From: Cladobotryum mycophilum
Lineage: Eukaryota; Ascomycota; Sordariomycetes; Hypocreales; Hypocreaceae
DNA length: 64,000 bases
Direction of reading: 5' to 3'
Assembly (NCBI GenBank): GCA_036429605.1
Contig: CM071590.1
Coordinates: 3,410,001-3,474,000, forward strand
Position 1 is the first letter of the stretch. Each line of letters starts with the position of its first letter. The notes beneath the pieces are model-generated. The model saw only the letters and a program-made list of their open reading frames with translations, had not been told where the DNA came from and made no database searches. This document shows positions 1 through 12,045 of the stretch, in pieces. The position numbers were made by a program, and so were the translations under genes.

Positions 1-248
1 GTTGAATCGTCCATCACCAAGTTGGGCGTCAAGGCCCCGGGGGATTTCGACTTACACGACGACGACAACAACAACAACAAACCACCACCACCACCACCAC
101 CATCCATCCATACCAACAAACTCTGTCGACGACCGCATCGAATAGGAACCCTTCCCCTCCCTTGCCAGCTTGTACGACCATTCGTCAGTAATGCACTCAT
201 AACAACAAACAAATAATCATATATCGAGATACATCATTCAACACAACC
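1..248. promoter_or_regulatory. Upstream region of the first gene
   Basis: This is the 5' flank of the membrane-protein gene that starts at 249. It holds a CAA/CCA-rich stretch at about 60-110 (AAC and ACC triplet runs), typical of a fungal 5' leader. A 64-codon ORF runs through it (22-216), but it is low complexity and I do not call it a gene. Confidence 0.4.
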
Positions 249-1572
249 ATGTCATCGGACCGTGCAGCTTTAGATGCCATCTCAAAGGCGGGCTTTGGGG
301 GATCTACGTCAACCTCATCGTTAACGATAAATCCAACAGACGCTGGTGGTATCGGCGCAAGCCCTGGTGGTTCTGGTGGAGGTGATGACGGTGGTGCTGC
401 TGCCGGTACTCCTGGCAGCAGTCCAAAAACATCATCCGCGTCCCCGACGGCGACGGCATCGCCTTCGCCTTCTAGTTCCTCCTCCACTGAACTTCCCGTA
501 CCAACTGTCATCCAATTCGACGACGCCGACAACTTTGCCCGTCCCAACCAGCATGTCTATGACCTCGACGACTCCACAACCAAGATCTTCAAGTGGGGTT
601 TCAATGACACCTTTTCTCTAAAGCGCATCAGGTGGTATGCCAGGAATAACACGGCCACTGTTTTCGATGACGGTGCAAATGTCATTGGCGATACCAGTTT
701 TGACTCCAGCGCTGCCGAACTACGGCCCTTCGGGAAGAGTATGTAGAAACCCTCAGCTCTGGAACCAAACACCCGTGTGCTATAACTAACCTTGTGTCGC
801 TAGTTACCAACACCAGCGCTCAGCTCTTCTTAACCGATAGCAAACTCACCTCTCTGCACTGGTCATCCATGGCCATCAAAATCGACTGGGAAACCTCCTT
901 CGCCACTGGCTATTCGGAATCCGGCATCTTCACCGTTGCCCAGGGAGCTCGGAGCGACGAGGTCTCTGACTACAACGGGAAAGCAGAGAGCAACAGTGCA
1001 GATAGCAAAGGGACTGAGTTCATCCACAACAGCGGTACTGATTCTGGTTCCGTCTCTGGCGGTGGTGGAGGCGGCGGTACTAGTAAATCATCCAGCAAGA
1101 AAGGCGGCCTCTCCACCGGAGCCAAGGCCGGCATAGGGGTCGGCTGCGCCCTCATCGCCCTCCTCCTCGTCGGTGCCCTGATATTCTTCCTCCTGCGCCG
1201 CAAGAAGAGGAGTGCCAAGGAGGCTACCGCGATCAACCGCCCGTCAACTCCTTCATCGCCGATAAGGAAGACGCCCGAGCCCGAGTCGCCGAATCCCCCG
1301 AATCGCCCTACTCGGACGACGGCCATCGACAGTCCCACGATGCCGTCAACCGACCCATAGCCCGAGGCCACGACATCGAAGATGAGGCGCTGCCCCGCGC
1401 ATCAAGCAGCAGAGCTGACGGTGCCGAGACGCCGCAGGCCGGCGTGTCCCGCCATCTCGTCGAAGACGGAATGACGCGAGAGGAGATTCTACGGTTGGAA
1501 GAGGAGGAACGACAGCTTGATGCTGAAATTGAGAGAGCCGCGAGGGGGTGTGATGAATCATGTTTATGTTGA
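249..1572 (+). CDS. Single-pass membrane protein, Gly/Ser/Thr-rich, with one-base frameshift
   Basis: Two exons, 249-738 and 804-1572; the 65-bp intron has donor GTATGT and acceptor CTAG. The start lies in a good context (CAACCATG). The N-terminus is Gly/Ser/Thr/Pro-rich with no clear signal peptide. A beta-rich middle domain spans both exons. A Gly/Ser linker follows, then one membrane helix (GVGCALIALLLVGALIFFLL) with a basic RRKKR stop-transfer end. Read literally, the frame closes at 1360. The frame that starts FIADKED and continues ESPYSDD and MTREEILRLEEEERQ is clearly coding and stops at 1572. Frames switch between about 1213 and 1242, possibly at CCC 1240-1242. With one extra base the protein is 419 aa. 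It resembles fungal wall-sensor-like or Skg6-like membrane proteins in layout only; function unknown. Confidence 0.72.
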
Positions 1573-2135
1573 TGTTTATGTTCATGTCTGGTTTGAGTTG
1601 GGAGAGCTTATTTGCCGACAGGAAGGGAGTTTGTGTGTCGATTTCCTAATTTGGGAGCATCTTGTTTTCATCAATCTATAGCGGGCAACATGTCACTGTC
1701 TTACGTCACTCATCATCTAGCATACGTACATATAATGAGCAAACCAGCTTACAATGCCCTGCAATAAAGCCCTTTTCCAGTATTCGTATCCCTTTGCTTA
1801 CGGATATATAATGGCTTCATAGCTAGCATCAGGTGTTGTTTGCTTGTATACGATAAATATAGCGTCCGACCATTTCCCACCTCGGAATTACACGTCCCCC
1901 ATTGCAAAGAGAAACATGTCATCATATTGCGAACCTTCTAAAGATACCGAGATCATTTTCTAAAGCCAGTTTCACCCCATCCCATCTGTAGTGTACAACA
2001 AGGTGCCTTGCCGCCCTTGACTCAAACCCTCTGCGCCGGTTACCGCCATGCCGGGGTGGCCATACAGGTCATATATCCGTCCTCATACAGCCGTTAAGTG
2101 ATGCCCTTCTCGTTTTACCTACTCCCAAAAACCTC
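1573..2135. other. Intergenic, convergent 3' flanks
   Basis: This is the 3' region shared by the convergent membrane-protein gene and TVP23. It is AT-rich with TATAATG- and AATAAA-like stretches (for example ATAAAGCCC near 1764) that could serve polyadenylation. I see no coding signal. Confidence 0.4.
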
Positions 2136-2938
2136 TTAACCGCGAGAGAATACACGGCTGAACATGTTGGTCGCAATACTGCCCGCCAAGTTGGTTGATC
2201 CAAAAGCACTGCCTGCAAAGTTGGACGCTTGGCTGAACTTGTCGCATCGGGAGAATGCCAAGGTATTCATGACGGCCAAAACGAGCGCGATGACTGTAAT
2301 GCTGTTTAATAAGTGCCCTCTTTTGACGAAACCAACAGTACAACAGTAGAAGCTCAAGGGCATTACTTACTAACGAGCGGAAGCCACAAGAACTCGAACC
2401 TGACAATAGCAAGAACCGCCATCAACACCCACCACAGCGGCTGCGCATAAAGGGCCAACCAGAAGAATCGACTGTCGGTCGCATTGATCGTCCTCGTCCC
2501 GGGCTCGAGACTCTCGAATACCCATTTAGAATCGCCCGTCGCCGGATCAACCTCATTCCACCATCGCAACCCGACCAGTCGCCGCCCCGCAATATTCTTG
2601 AGATAATAGAAATCGGCCGCCAGGAGAAGAATGGTGATGATGAAGATCATGACCCTATTGCGAAGGCAATGTTAGCTGTCTTTTGTCTTTCTCATGATGA
2701 TGATGATCCCATGCTTCTCTGCGCTTGGGGTTGCGGGAGACTACGTACATGCTCTGGGTAAACCACATTCCAAGAAAGTACACCAGAATGCTTGCTATCA
2801 AAACGTAAGCTCATTTGCGACAACATGGCATCAATGAGACCAACATATCCTAAACGTCAGGAACGTCAAGAGGGTAATCGGGTGGGAGCTAAGCCGCCAG
2901 CTCAGCGACCCAGGCGAATTTTGTTCGTTGGCATCCAT
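2136..2938 (-). CDS. TVP23: Golgi membrane protein TVP23
   Basis: Four exons on the minus strand: 2845-2938, 2749-2794, 2371-2654 and 2136-2293, giving 582 nt and 193 aa. All phases agree. The donors are GTTGGT, GTACGT and GTAAGT. The last acceptor was chosen at ATTACAG so that the final helix reads IIALVLAVMNTLAFSRCDKF. Family hallmarks are the N-terminal SSHPITLLTFLTFR, the core LVGLRWWNEVD and the Trp/Phe-rich helix around LYAQPLWWVLM. Four hydrophobic segments are visible. TVP23 proteins are Tlg2-vesicle Golgi membrane proteins with a role in vesicle trafficking (family knowledge). The gene diverges from the aldolase gene across about 520 bp. Confidence 0.93.
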
Positions 2939-3462
2939 TTGCGATCTCGAATTGCTGTTGACTACTCCGTATGCGCTGCGAGATTCAGTCGTCATGCAGT
3001 TAGTTGGTTGGAGTATCGTCGTCGTCAGCTTGCAGCAGCTGGAAGCTGTCGCGCGTTGAAGCTACCGTAGCTGTTCCGTGGTCTCACCTTGGGAGTGGAG
3101 GTAAGATGATCCGGCCTGTGGGCTGTGGGCTGTGGGGGCGGGCATGCTTGAGGTACGTACTTGTACATACACTGTCTTACAGTGGAAGCTGGGGAACGTT
3201 GGAGCGGTGGATGATGGCAGAATACCTCCAGCTACTAGTACTGCTGCATGTGCTTCCATCATGTCGGCTACTGGTTCCCGCTGTTAGCCTTTCTCAAAGG
3301 CATCATGGCAGATACCCAGCCAGCCATTGTCCAAGTCAAATGAATGTACTCCGTATTGAATAAGAAAACATATTGTCAAGTCAAAAGAAGCACCTTTATC
3401 TATATTTCATCTTTATTTTATCACTTAATCAATCCACTGGTCATAACGACCTCCCTCTTATT
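2939..3462. promoter_or_regulatory. Divergent promoter region, TVP23 / CitE-like aldolase
   Basis: A 524-bp region lies between two divergently transcribed starts. It contains a GGGCTGTG repeat near 3120-3135 and a pyrimidine/AT-rich stretch before the + strand start (about 3395-3460). I see no conserved coding sequence. Confidence 0.4.
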
Positions 3463-4505
3463 ATGAACCTCAACACAGCTGCCGCAATGGCGGCGAGATC
3501 CTCCTCAATTCTTCGTCGCTCTCTATTATATGGTTGTCCCCAACTTAAACTCTCCCTATATAAAATATGACCCTGATTTTTTTCATAGTCCCTTCTTCAT
3601 CACAGAAGATGCTTTCAAAATCCCTGGGGTTGACGACGGACAATGTTACTTATGACCTGGAAGATTCCGTGACGCCATCACAAAAGGAGAATGCTCGACT
3701 TCAACTAAAGTCGCATATTTCTGGTCTCAAGTCACGACCACCTTCGATTTCAGAGCTCGCTGTTAGAATCAATGCTATATCAACACCCTTCGCTCTTGAT
3801 GACCTTACTGCTCTTGCGTCAGAACCTCAAGTTGACGCTATTGTTGTGCCCAAGGTTGAGTCGGCTGCAGACTTGACTTTCGTCACCGACGTATTGCGCC
3901 ATGTGGCCCCGGAAAGACATGCAGACGGCTCGGACAGTCCTATCAGGATAATCGCTTTGATAGAATCTGCTCGTGCTGTTGTCGATCTCCAGGCAATTTG
4001 CAAATCATCTCCTTTTCTCAGCGGTCTGATTTTTGCTGCCGAGGATTTTGCTCTCGATCTTTCAATCACAAGATCACCATCTCTTCTCGAGTTTCTTTAT
4101 GCCCGATCGGCTATTGTGACTGCCGCACGGGCATTTGAACTTCCAAGTGCTATAGACCTAGTCTGCACCTCCTATCAAGGCGAAGAGGGAATCAAGAGGC
4201 TAGAGGAAGAGTGTACAAATGGAAAGGCAATGGGTTTCAACGGCAAACAGTGCATACACCCTGGACAATTGGAAACCGTTCAAAAACTTTTTGCTCCTGG
4301 AATTGATGAAACTGAGTGGGCGGTCAGAGTTTCGATCGCCAACGAAAAAGCGGCTGATGCTGGCCGTGGTGCTTGGACTCTTGATGGCAAGATGATCGAT
4401 GCCCCAGTGGTAGGGAAAGCTCATACAATAACTTTGAAAGCAGAACAATGTGGAATCGATGTGCAGGGTCTAAGAGAAAAGTGGAAAAGTCAAGAACCGG
4501 AGTAG
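3463..4505 (+). CDS. HpcH/HpaI aldolase / citrate lyase beta-like (CitE family)
   Basis: Two exons, 3463-3532 and 3589-4505, give 328 aa. The 56-bp intron joins LLRRSLLY to VPSSSQKML, restoring the LLYVP(G)S start of CitE-like lyases. The N-terminus before this point is short, Ala/Ser/Arg-rich and could be a mitochondrial presequence. Family motifs are TYDLEDSVTPSQKE (substrate/metal loop), DAIVVPKVESAADL, ALIESARAVVDL, FAAEDFALDL and FNGKQCIHPGQLE. Members cleave or condense acyl-CoA thioesters such as citramalyl-CoA or malyl-CoA. The exact substrate cannot be read from sequence. The C-terminus (KAHTITLKAEQCGIDVQG) is as expected, and no frame defects are seen. Confidence 0.9.
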
Positions 4506-4558
4506 TCAACGGGCAACTGATAACCCTCGGTAATAAAGTAAACGTTGCTAGAACCTTG

Positions 4559-7013
4559 TCAATGTCTCATCAAAAAATTTGGCCTCCAAAACGAAGCCAT
4601 TTCCGTGTTATCAGCATCCTTAAAATCATTCCTAGAGTGTGTGCGATGCTGTTGCCGCCTCAATAATTTTGAGTATTCTTCGTCTTGAAGTAATTCTCGA
4701 TCCAAGTCATCAGGACCTTTTGGTTCTGACTCGGGAATGCCGGAGTCTTGGTGGCCATACAAATTCCGTTCATGTGAAACTGGACCGAAATATTGATTAG
4801 AAGAAACGTTTCGGCGCAAGCCCTCTTCAAGAGCTCGGTGTTCGACATTGATTCTTGACTGCTCTTCCGCCTGTGCCAGGGTTTCATGTTCAATTCTCTG
4901 GATAAACTCGTTCATAGTTTCCTCTCGAGCACTGAAACGCGCTTCTAATGCATCTGATGGTAATACCCCCTGGCTTCGACTGGGCCCCATCGTTATTGGC
5001 TGAGTTTGCTTGGGGAAAGGAGAACACAATGACGACTTAGCCATTCTAGGATTATCGGGTATCTCTGTGTGGTAGCTATTTTGCGGCCGAACATTCTGAT
5101 AAGGCGAGTATGCAGGAAAGGGAGGACTCTTAGATGGGGTAGCAACAGGAATGCCATCACGACCCCCACCAGACCAACCCGGATAGAAAGGAGCGTACCA
5201 ACCTCCAGCTTCTTTTATCTCCGTCGGGGTATCTTTTGTAGCATTTACAAACTGAATTGGATGGACATCGCGATTTCGTGGAGGATAGTTCTGTGATATT
5301 ACAGGCGTCGGTTCATCGTTTGTTTGTCGTGAGTGACGGTTTCTTTGTGCTGCCGCGTTGTTGGAGGTGTCAGGGGCAGAGGTGGGGATGGCCAAGCCTG
5401 TCTCTCCTTGATAGACATCAGCGCTCTTCGTTAGGAATGAATCGTATTGAACACTGGCATCTCGACTATAGACTTTGTTAAAATTGGACGAAATATGCGC
5501 TCTAGTAGGAGGGATGTTGCGTGATCGATCAAGCCTAGGGCTCACTATAACCCCCTTGTCTTCATAGTTGGTGGTTTTGATGTCAACATCTTTGCTCACT
5601 CGTGTTTCCTTGAGACGAGGCGATTGCTCAGGAGACTGAGAGGCTCTTTTCTCTTGGTTTGGTTCTTTTGTATGGTGATGGGGGATTTGGTAGCGAAGCG
5701 CTGGAATATCTAACGGGCTGATTTGACCCGTCGCTTCTGAAATGCAACTGGGAGAAGTGACCCCTCGCGGAGCTGGGTTCGAGTCGCCAGTTGTATGATA
5801 TTGAGTAGCTTTTCGATGTGACAATCGACTTGCCGGTTGGGTGACGATAGACTCTGACTGCCTACTTTGAATAGGAAGATAACTGGAAGTCTGATTCACA
5901 TTATTGTCTTCCGTTCTTTCGCGAAAGGGTCCGTCGCTAAGGGGAGGTTTTTGACCAATATCTGGATTAACTGTAGAGAATGCGGAGCGTGTCTTCTCCT
6001 TAGGAGATATCGCGGATTCTTGTTTGCGAACCATTCGGTTGGCAATATTGGCAAAGAAGTCGGACTCCTCTTGAAGCTCCTTTTCTTTTCTACGCTGATA
6101 TTTGCTTCGGTCCTTTGGAGGACGTTGTTTCTCGTTAATGAGGTCATTTTCATCAGGCAGCGGTATATCGTTGAAGGTTAAGTCAGTTACTGCTAGACTG
6201 TCAACACAGACGACATGCGTTAAGCTGGAGACCTACTCGTGGTTTTTGCTAAGGTTCTTTCATTTGAGAAAAGGCTTCTTGTCAGATTAGGCTTCAACTT
6301 CTGCGTGTTATTTTCTCTGGCTCAGCTTCTAACAACTTGATTGGAGGAGTGCTTACGGTGATCCTTCGCTTGGCAATAGCATCTGAACTGAAGTTCTCCA
6401 TAACATCCCGACTGGATTGAAGCCCCCGTTTCCTTGAATTGTGTTTCTTCCTTGAACGAGATATCTTGACAGTTTCTACCATGCCCTCGTTATCTCGTTC
6501 CTTTCTAGTTTGATATCGATCCTCTCTGGCCTTGCGCCTAGGTTGTTTCTCGAAGAGATGCTCCTCGGTTGTGGAGGCTGCCAAGTCTGGTCCTGCGGAC
6601 ACGGGTCGTCTTTTTCTCTTGTATGGATCATTTCCATGTCTGAAGTTGGTAGCGGATTTGTCGTGATTCTCCTTGTTAGAAGATGGAATAGACTCTGGGC
6701 GGTCTTTGATGAATAAGTCTGAAGATTGATAATCTAATTCTTCATGATTTGTCTTGATTCTAGCAAGGGGCAGACCATGAGGATGCCAAGACGGCCTGTC
6801 ATCGTATTTCGGAGCTCCATGTCGATGGTTATCACGTAAGGAATCATTATGGCTAGGCTTCGGAACCTGTTTCAGCCAGGAATGGACCAATTCACTCTTG
6901 GAGGAGGGCTGGATTTGATAAGGAGGTGCTGGCCTTGTATGATCCCTGTCATTGATCTGACGGTGGAGCTTGCTCTTGGGCTTGGGGGAACAGAGATGCG
7001 CCTTGTGGGACAT
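4559..7013 (-). CDS. Large disordered protein of unknown function
   Basis: Two minus-strand exons, 6299-7013 and 4559-6189, give 781 aa. The 109-bp intron (6190-6298) has a GTTGAA donor and a CTAGCAG acceptor, and its phases match, joining EKITRR to ITDLTFNDIPLPDEN. The start at 7013 (MSHKAHLCSPK) was chosen because the next upstream Met lies in an unlikely leader. The protein is rich in Ser, Arg, Pro and Asn with almost no hydrophobic core. There is a basic patch (KISRSRKKHNSRKRG), a charged probable helix (KYQRRKEKELQEESDFFANIANR) and a C-terminal helix (RELLQDEEYSKLLRRQQ) followed by a terminal SFWRPNFLMRH. I do not recognise the family. A nuclear or scaffold role is only a guess from composition. 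Confidence 0.75.
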
Positions 7014-8282
7014 TTTGCTAGTACATTGCGGCCGTCGTGAGCCTGTTTGCTGCAGAGTAATAATCAAACAAAGTTGACCAGAACCGTCATACCGAGACGG
7101 GGCTCAAACGTCATCTCTAATTCGAATTTGGTGATGGATGCTCGATGATTGAATAAAATCCATCTCGTCAAGCACTCCCAAAAGGCAACACCCCCTTCAA
7201 GGTTTGGCCCTGCCCAAGACTGCACTTGCCCATGGTGGGTATGGATGGACTGACTTGGGTGGGATACACTTGCATGCAAAACCAGTCAGCTGCCTGCGGG
7301 ATGTTGTTCCTAGCCTCTCCATGTATTTGCCAAGACCATTACTCGATCGTCTTTTCAATAATAATAACAGCAATCCATAACAAATAAATAAATAAATAAA
7401 TGCAGGCGACAGGATATAGTGTTTTTTGAAGATCGCTGCGGATAAAAGATCCGGTGATTATTCCTGTAAAGCCGAGACTGCCGCAGCCGTTGATGGGATG
7501 TGAATCAATAAATCAATCAATCAAATCAAATCAATCCTCCATCCGTCCTTCCTTCCAGTCAAAGTTGCATTGACTATTGGAAATACCTTAAGTTCCTTAC
7601 ATTCTCCGCCATTGGTCAGACCCTGGTGACTTTACATGGAGGTACTTACATGTAGTACCTTGTGATGGTCCATGCGTCCCTCCCACTTTCCACTTGCCAG
7701 GTGTGGCACTACCTACCTAGTAGTACTTGTACGATGACCTGGCGGAAAGAGGTTAGTAGTACGTACCTGCCTGTACCTTGGCCTCCTCTCTTGCTTACCG
7801 CAACAAGTCCTTTGGCCACTGAAAGCTTCAACATGATGTCAATCCGATTGTTAGACCGGTCAGTTACAGGCCATGCATGCATTGCCCAAAGCTGGGCTTT
7901 GCTTGGCCCAATTTGCAGAACTTTACGTACCTGCCACCTATGCTGGTTCTTACCAGGCACCCAGATGCAGGTGCAGATGTAATTTGTCTGCATTATTATT
8001 CCCTCAAGTAACATCCATTATTAATGCATCGTGCATACAATGCCATTGTCTCCTGGCTTGGGTTGCTTTGCCTTAGCAATTTCCCCTCCATTGGCAGGCA
8101 ACAAATCATCCGCATAGAATGGAGTACCGATCTGCCTGTGTGGTAACAATTGACATGCTGCCGACCTGTAGAATTGCAGCAAATTAATAGCACGTGCTTA
8201 CCCCAATCAAGATGAGCGGATCTCATCCCCCGCTCCCCTGCAACCGAATGTGGTGTGATTGTGCGTCGTGAGTGTGTGTGCA

Positions 8283-8324
8283 AGAGAGAGAGAGAGAGGG
8301 AGAGAGGGTGTGTGTGTGTGTGTG
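8283..8324. repeat. (GA)n-(GT)n compound microsatellite
   Basis: An uninterrupted GA tract broken by single Gs runs directly into a GT tract. It lies in gene-free DNA. Confidence 0.9.
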
Positions 8325-10649
8325 CCTCTCCAAGCCGAGACCAGGTAGGCCTGCCATGCCACGCCAGGCTCTCCCCTCCCCCAGAATCAGAATCAGGGCA
8401 AAATGGCATTTTTTTCCTTCTTCTTTTCATTCTTGTCGTCTTACCTCCACGATCCATCGACCCCGTCTGTGCCTCGCTCTCCTGTCTCTCGGCCTACCAG
8501 GATACCCCGACAATCGCTTGTACATACGGGATCTGAATGGACATTGTAGGTAACATCTGGTCTCAGAGTACGAGCTCTTGGGGTTAGACTTATAATACGG
8601 CTGCCTGAACATCCGGGACCACAAAGAGAAGACGACCAATTCAACCTGCAAGCGGGTTGGACCCCTTAAAAATTCGCATTAGGGTCCAAGGGCCAGGGTG
8701 GGCTTTCTTGCTAGGTACCGTGTTACACAAACATGCAGTTTACGTGGCCCGCTTTTGTGAGCTTGGGTGTGGTGTAACGGCCCTGCCGCCCGCTGCTATG
8801 CAGAGTTGAACCCGACTGCATGGTTCGTCGGAGAGTGGATATTTCGGCGGAGCCAACAAAAAAAGCGCGCGCGAGATCAACCAAAGGATACGTTGTATCC
8901 TCATGTACAGTCCATCCTAGGTGACATCGTCCCAAAGTCCGGCATAGCTGAGATGTCTGCAAACATATACTAAGGCAGGACCCGACTCGCACGACGTCTG
9001 TTGTTGTCGTCGTCGTCGTCGTCTACCACTCAACGTAGCAACACCTCCGGATCATTGTCAAACGTCGAGCATCGGCCATTCATTCAACAGTGAAAGCCGC
9101 CAATACCATCGCCAGAGTTAGTGTCCCCCCGGAATACCGATCGATCCTTTGCATGTTGGATGGCCTTGGAAGGATTTTCGGCGTCGTCTTTTCAATCTAA
9201 TTGGTAAAAAGCCGAGGAGCCACTCTCTCTCCTTGTTGGCTAGATCAGGGGTTCAATCATAAACGACCGTTTGACGTGGGGCCTTTGCCTGCTTAGCGCA
9301 TCTTCGAGGTAGACCTATGCTTGGGGGCGGTTGAGCGGGTTCACACAAGGTATTTTGGGACAACTACCGACACCGACACGGGCTCATGACAGACAAAGGC
9401 GCGTGTTTCAGATGAAACAAAATGGATCTCTTGTTCTGTTTAACGAAGCGCTCGTCGGTAGGTTGAGGAAGATGTCTCCATTTTTGGCTCCTTTTTTTGC
9501 TTTTTTCTCTCTCGCCATGTCTGTCGAGTCGTCGACTCTTTAGAAATTGCCTAATGCCAGCGCCACCACGAGGACCACCAAATCAACCCTAGGGACGAGG
9601 GGTCTGTTCATCCTTTAAAGCCTGTAGAATGTCAGACTAGAGTTATGAGGGGGTCGGTTCACACATGAAGAAGAATGGGGCGTTGCAGAGGGAAATTGAA
9701 TGGGAGAAAAGGTAATGGAAGTGGGAACAAGTCCAAGCCGTTCAAAATCCACCTCGTTTACTCCCGGGCTAGATCCGTGTTTGATTTTCCACGTTGTCCT
9801 TGACCTTGACATTGACAGGTTCGTCTGCCAAGTGTCTTCCTCAGATACCGAAGTCAGACATGCCTAGGCTCGTGCTCGTGCTCGTGGTGCTCGAGCTGCA
9901 CACCATTCTCCTGGCGATGAATCACGGATTGGCGGGCGCAAGGTGCCTCTGGTGGTCTGTCCAGTCGTCCCTGACTCTGAAATCGTTGCCTGATGTCTCT
10001 GACATGATTTTCGGGTTCCGAATCAAGACTGGGTGCTGGTCTGAGCCAGCCGTAAATACGTGTGTTGGAGCCGTTAAGGTTTAGACGACGCCGAGACGGT
10101 GGGAGGGGGATTTGACGTATAAGACGCCTCGCCTCAACGCTTCCTCACTTGCCGAGGAGAGGGTTGCGTTGCAGTCAACGTGAGGTGATGCACATGCGGC
10201 TCGAGTTGCAGAGAGTGATTCACTTGGGTTTTTTCCTTTTCCTTTCCTTTGATCTCGATCTCGAGGACAGGTGGTATTTATTACATCGTCACGTTAGGGC
10301 CGGCATCGCTTTTGGTGGGTTGGTAGAAGGGAAGGGAGACTCGGGACTTTTTAGTAGAAGTACGCGCCCTCGAGGTACCTGCCTTGTCTTGGACGTTCCA
10401 AGTTGGGCTCATTGCGTCGTCGCTCAACTTTGGGGGAAAGTGCGGTCGATAACGCGAATTTGTTGTGTACATTTGCTGTTGTACCCTCCTCGCACACACA
10501 AAATCTCAGGAGGGTCTAACGAATTCCAGTCATGCTCTCCGACTTTTGTTGTATGGAGAGGCTTTTGCTCCTCCGTCCATCATTGCATTCTCCCTCCTGT
10601 TCATTCGCCCATTGAGTCCTTCACCCTTGTGATTCACTTACCTCCCTCA

Positions 10650-10795
10650 CTTTCCCCCTCTCTCTCCCTGTCTCTTGTCTCTCCCTCTCCCTCACCCTCT
10701 CCCTCTTACTTACTTACTCACCCACTCACTCACTCACCCACATACTCTTTCTCTCTCTCTCTCACTCACTCACTCACTCACTCACTCCCCCTCCT
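10650..10795. repeat. CT / TCAC microsatellite block
   Basis: Successive CT-rich, TTAC and TCAC tetranucleotide tandem runs occur, the longest TCAC run being at about 10761-10787. They lie upstream of the RRM protein gene on the + strand and make several long low-complexity ORFs that are not genes. Confidence 0.9.
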
Positions 10796-11753
10796 CAATC
10801 TCTCCTTCGCCTCGGGGGCAAAGACACGACGAGACGAGACGAGACGACAACACCAAAGGGAAAGTGACCGCGGCATCCTTAGCTCATCGAATTACCTACC
10901 ACCTGCCTCTGCCTCGTGCTCTGTTTAGAACAAAATCTCAGACAGGTTCGGTACTGCTACGGGAAAAGAGCCGGCGAGTCTCGCCCTTATTATTACCCGA
11001 TGCACGCTCCCAGTGCCAATCCCCAGTCTGCAAAAGAGGCGCTTGCTAACAAAAGCCCATAGCTCGACGTGGTTATTTTAATTAGCGCACAAGACTATCG
11101 CCGCGTCTCGGCGTCGATCACTGAAGGGGAACAGGAGATCAGCAAGCCACGAGCACGTTCTGTGCTTCAATCGTCATACTTGGTTTTAGTTGCTGGATCT
11201 GGATATCACGGGCGAATCGGTACGACATTAGGTACGTGTTCGCGCAGTAGTCCCTTATGGATGTCTCTCCTTGCTTGTCCAGCAGTATCGCTTTCGCCGT
11301 GACCGCTGCCCTGCCGTCTCCATCACCGTCACCGTCGCTCCGCTCCGCTCCCTACTGCAACTCTACCTCTGGAACCTGGCCTTGCTTGCCTCGGGTTTTC
11401 CACACAGGGTTCCCCCCCAAAAAAACGGCACCCCTCTTCAACGACCCGACTGCTAGTGCACGTCGGACTGGCTCCTTTGCTTGCAAGTTCCTCTGCCCAA
11501 AGTCTTTTGCGGCTCGTCTGGAACCTCTACCAGTCCCAGCCCATGTCAAGCCAAAAACCCCCCTTCCCTCATAGCCATTTTCTCTCTTTTAGCCTTTTCT
11601 GCCGGGGGGAGGGGGAGCCATGTCACAAGGAGGCTATTCTCGCACGTTCCCCGATAGTACCTATTCAATGTCGAATGACACCTGTAAAGAAATTGAGTGC
11701 CATTGTCCCCTAATGAGCCAGGCGCCGGCCTCTAACTGGCCTTGCCTTGATTG

Positions 11754-11803
11754 CACACACACACGCACACACGCACACGCACACACACGCACACACACGC
11801 AAT
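11754..11803. repeat. CA microsatellite with CACACG units
   Basis: The tract consists of CA dinucleotides regularly interrupted by CG (ACACACGC units). It lies about 250 bp upstream of the RRM protein start. Confidence 0.9.
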
Positions 11804-12045
11804 CCCAAGGACATGTGCCCTACCTTACCTTACCTGCTGCTATCTATTGACCACTTTCACTCCTGGGGCCATCTGCCATTTTCCGAGACTGGTTCCTACA
11901 TCCCCCTCCCCTGAAAGTGTAATTATACATTTAGATTCTGCACCCCGCCTCGCAACATCACACCCGTATTCCGAGATCCCACAACTGACAAGTACATCTG
12001 CTTAAATCAGCATAACAAAACACAAAGCCACTGTGCATCATCAAA

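Larger units (their letters stand above)
7014..12045. other. 5-kb gene-free region with low-complexity leader
   Basis: No ORF here looks like a conserved protein. The 259-codon ORF at 10149-10928 is translated CT/CACT microsatellite. Many short motifs of the TACCTACC/GTACATAC type are scattered through it. Close to the RRM gene (about 10600-12045) the + strand becomes strongly pyrimidine- and CA-rich, as in a long fungal promoter or 5' leader. A non-coding transcript or long UTR could lie here, but sequence alone does not show one. Confidence 0.5.

Noticed and set aside
1213..1360. Intron instead of frameshift in the first gene
   Set aside because: A GT...AG pair that removes the break would be under 20 bp or would delete the membrane helix.
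6190..6298. A 12-nt microexon (CAAAAACCACGA) inside the intron of the 781-aa gene
   Set aside because: The splice signals would allow it, but a single 109-bp intron also keeps the phase and is simpler.
10149..10928. 259-codon + strand ORF in the 7-12 kb gene-free block
   Set aside because: Most of its length is translated CT and TCAC microsatellite (Ser/Leu/Pro/His repeats). No family signal, and the ORF is open only because the repeats lack stops.
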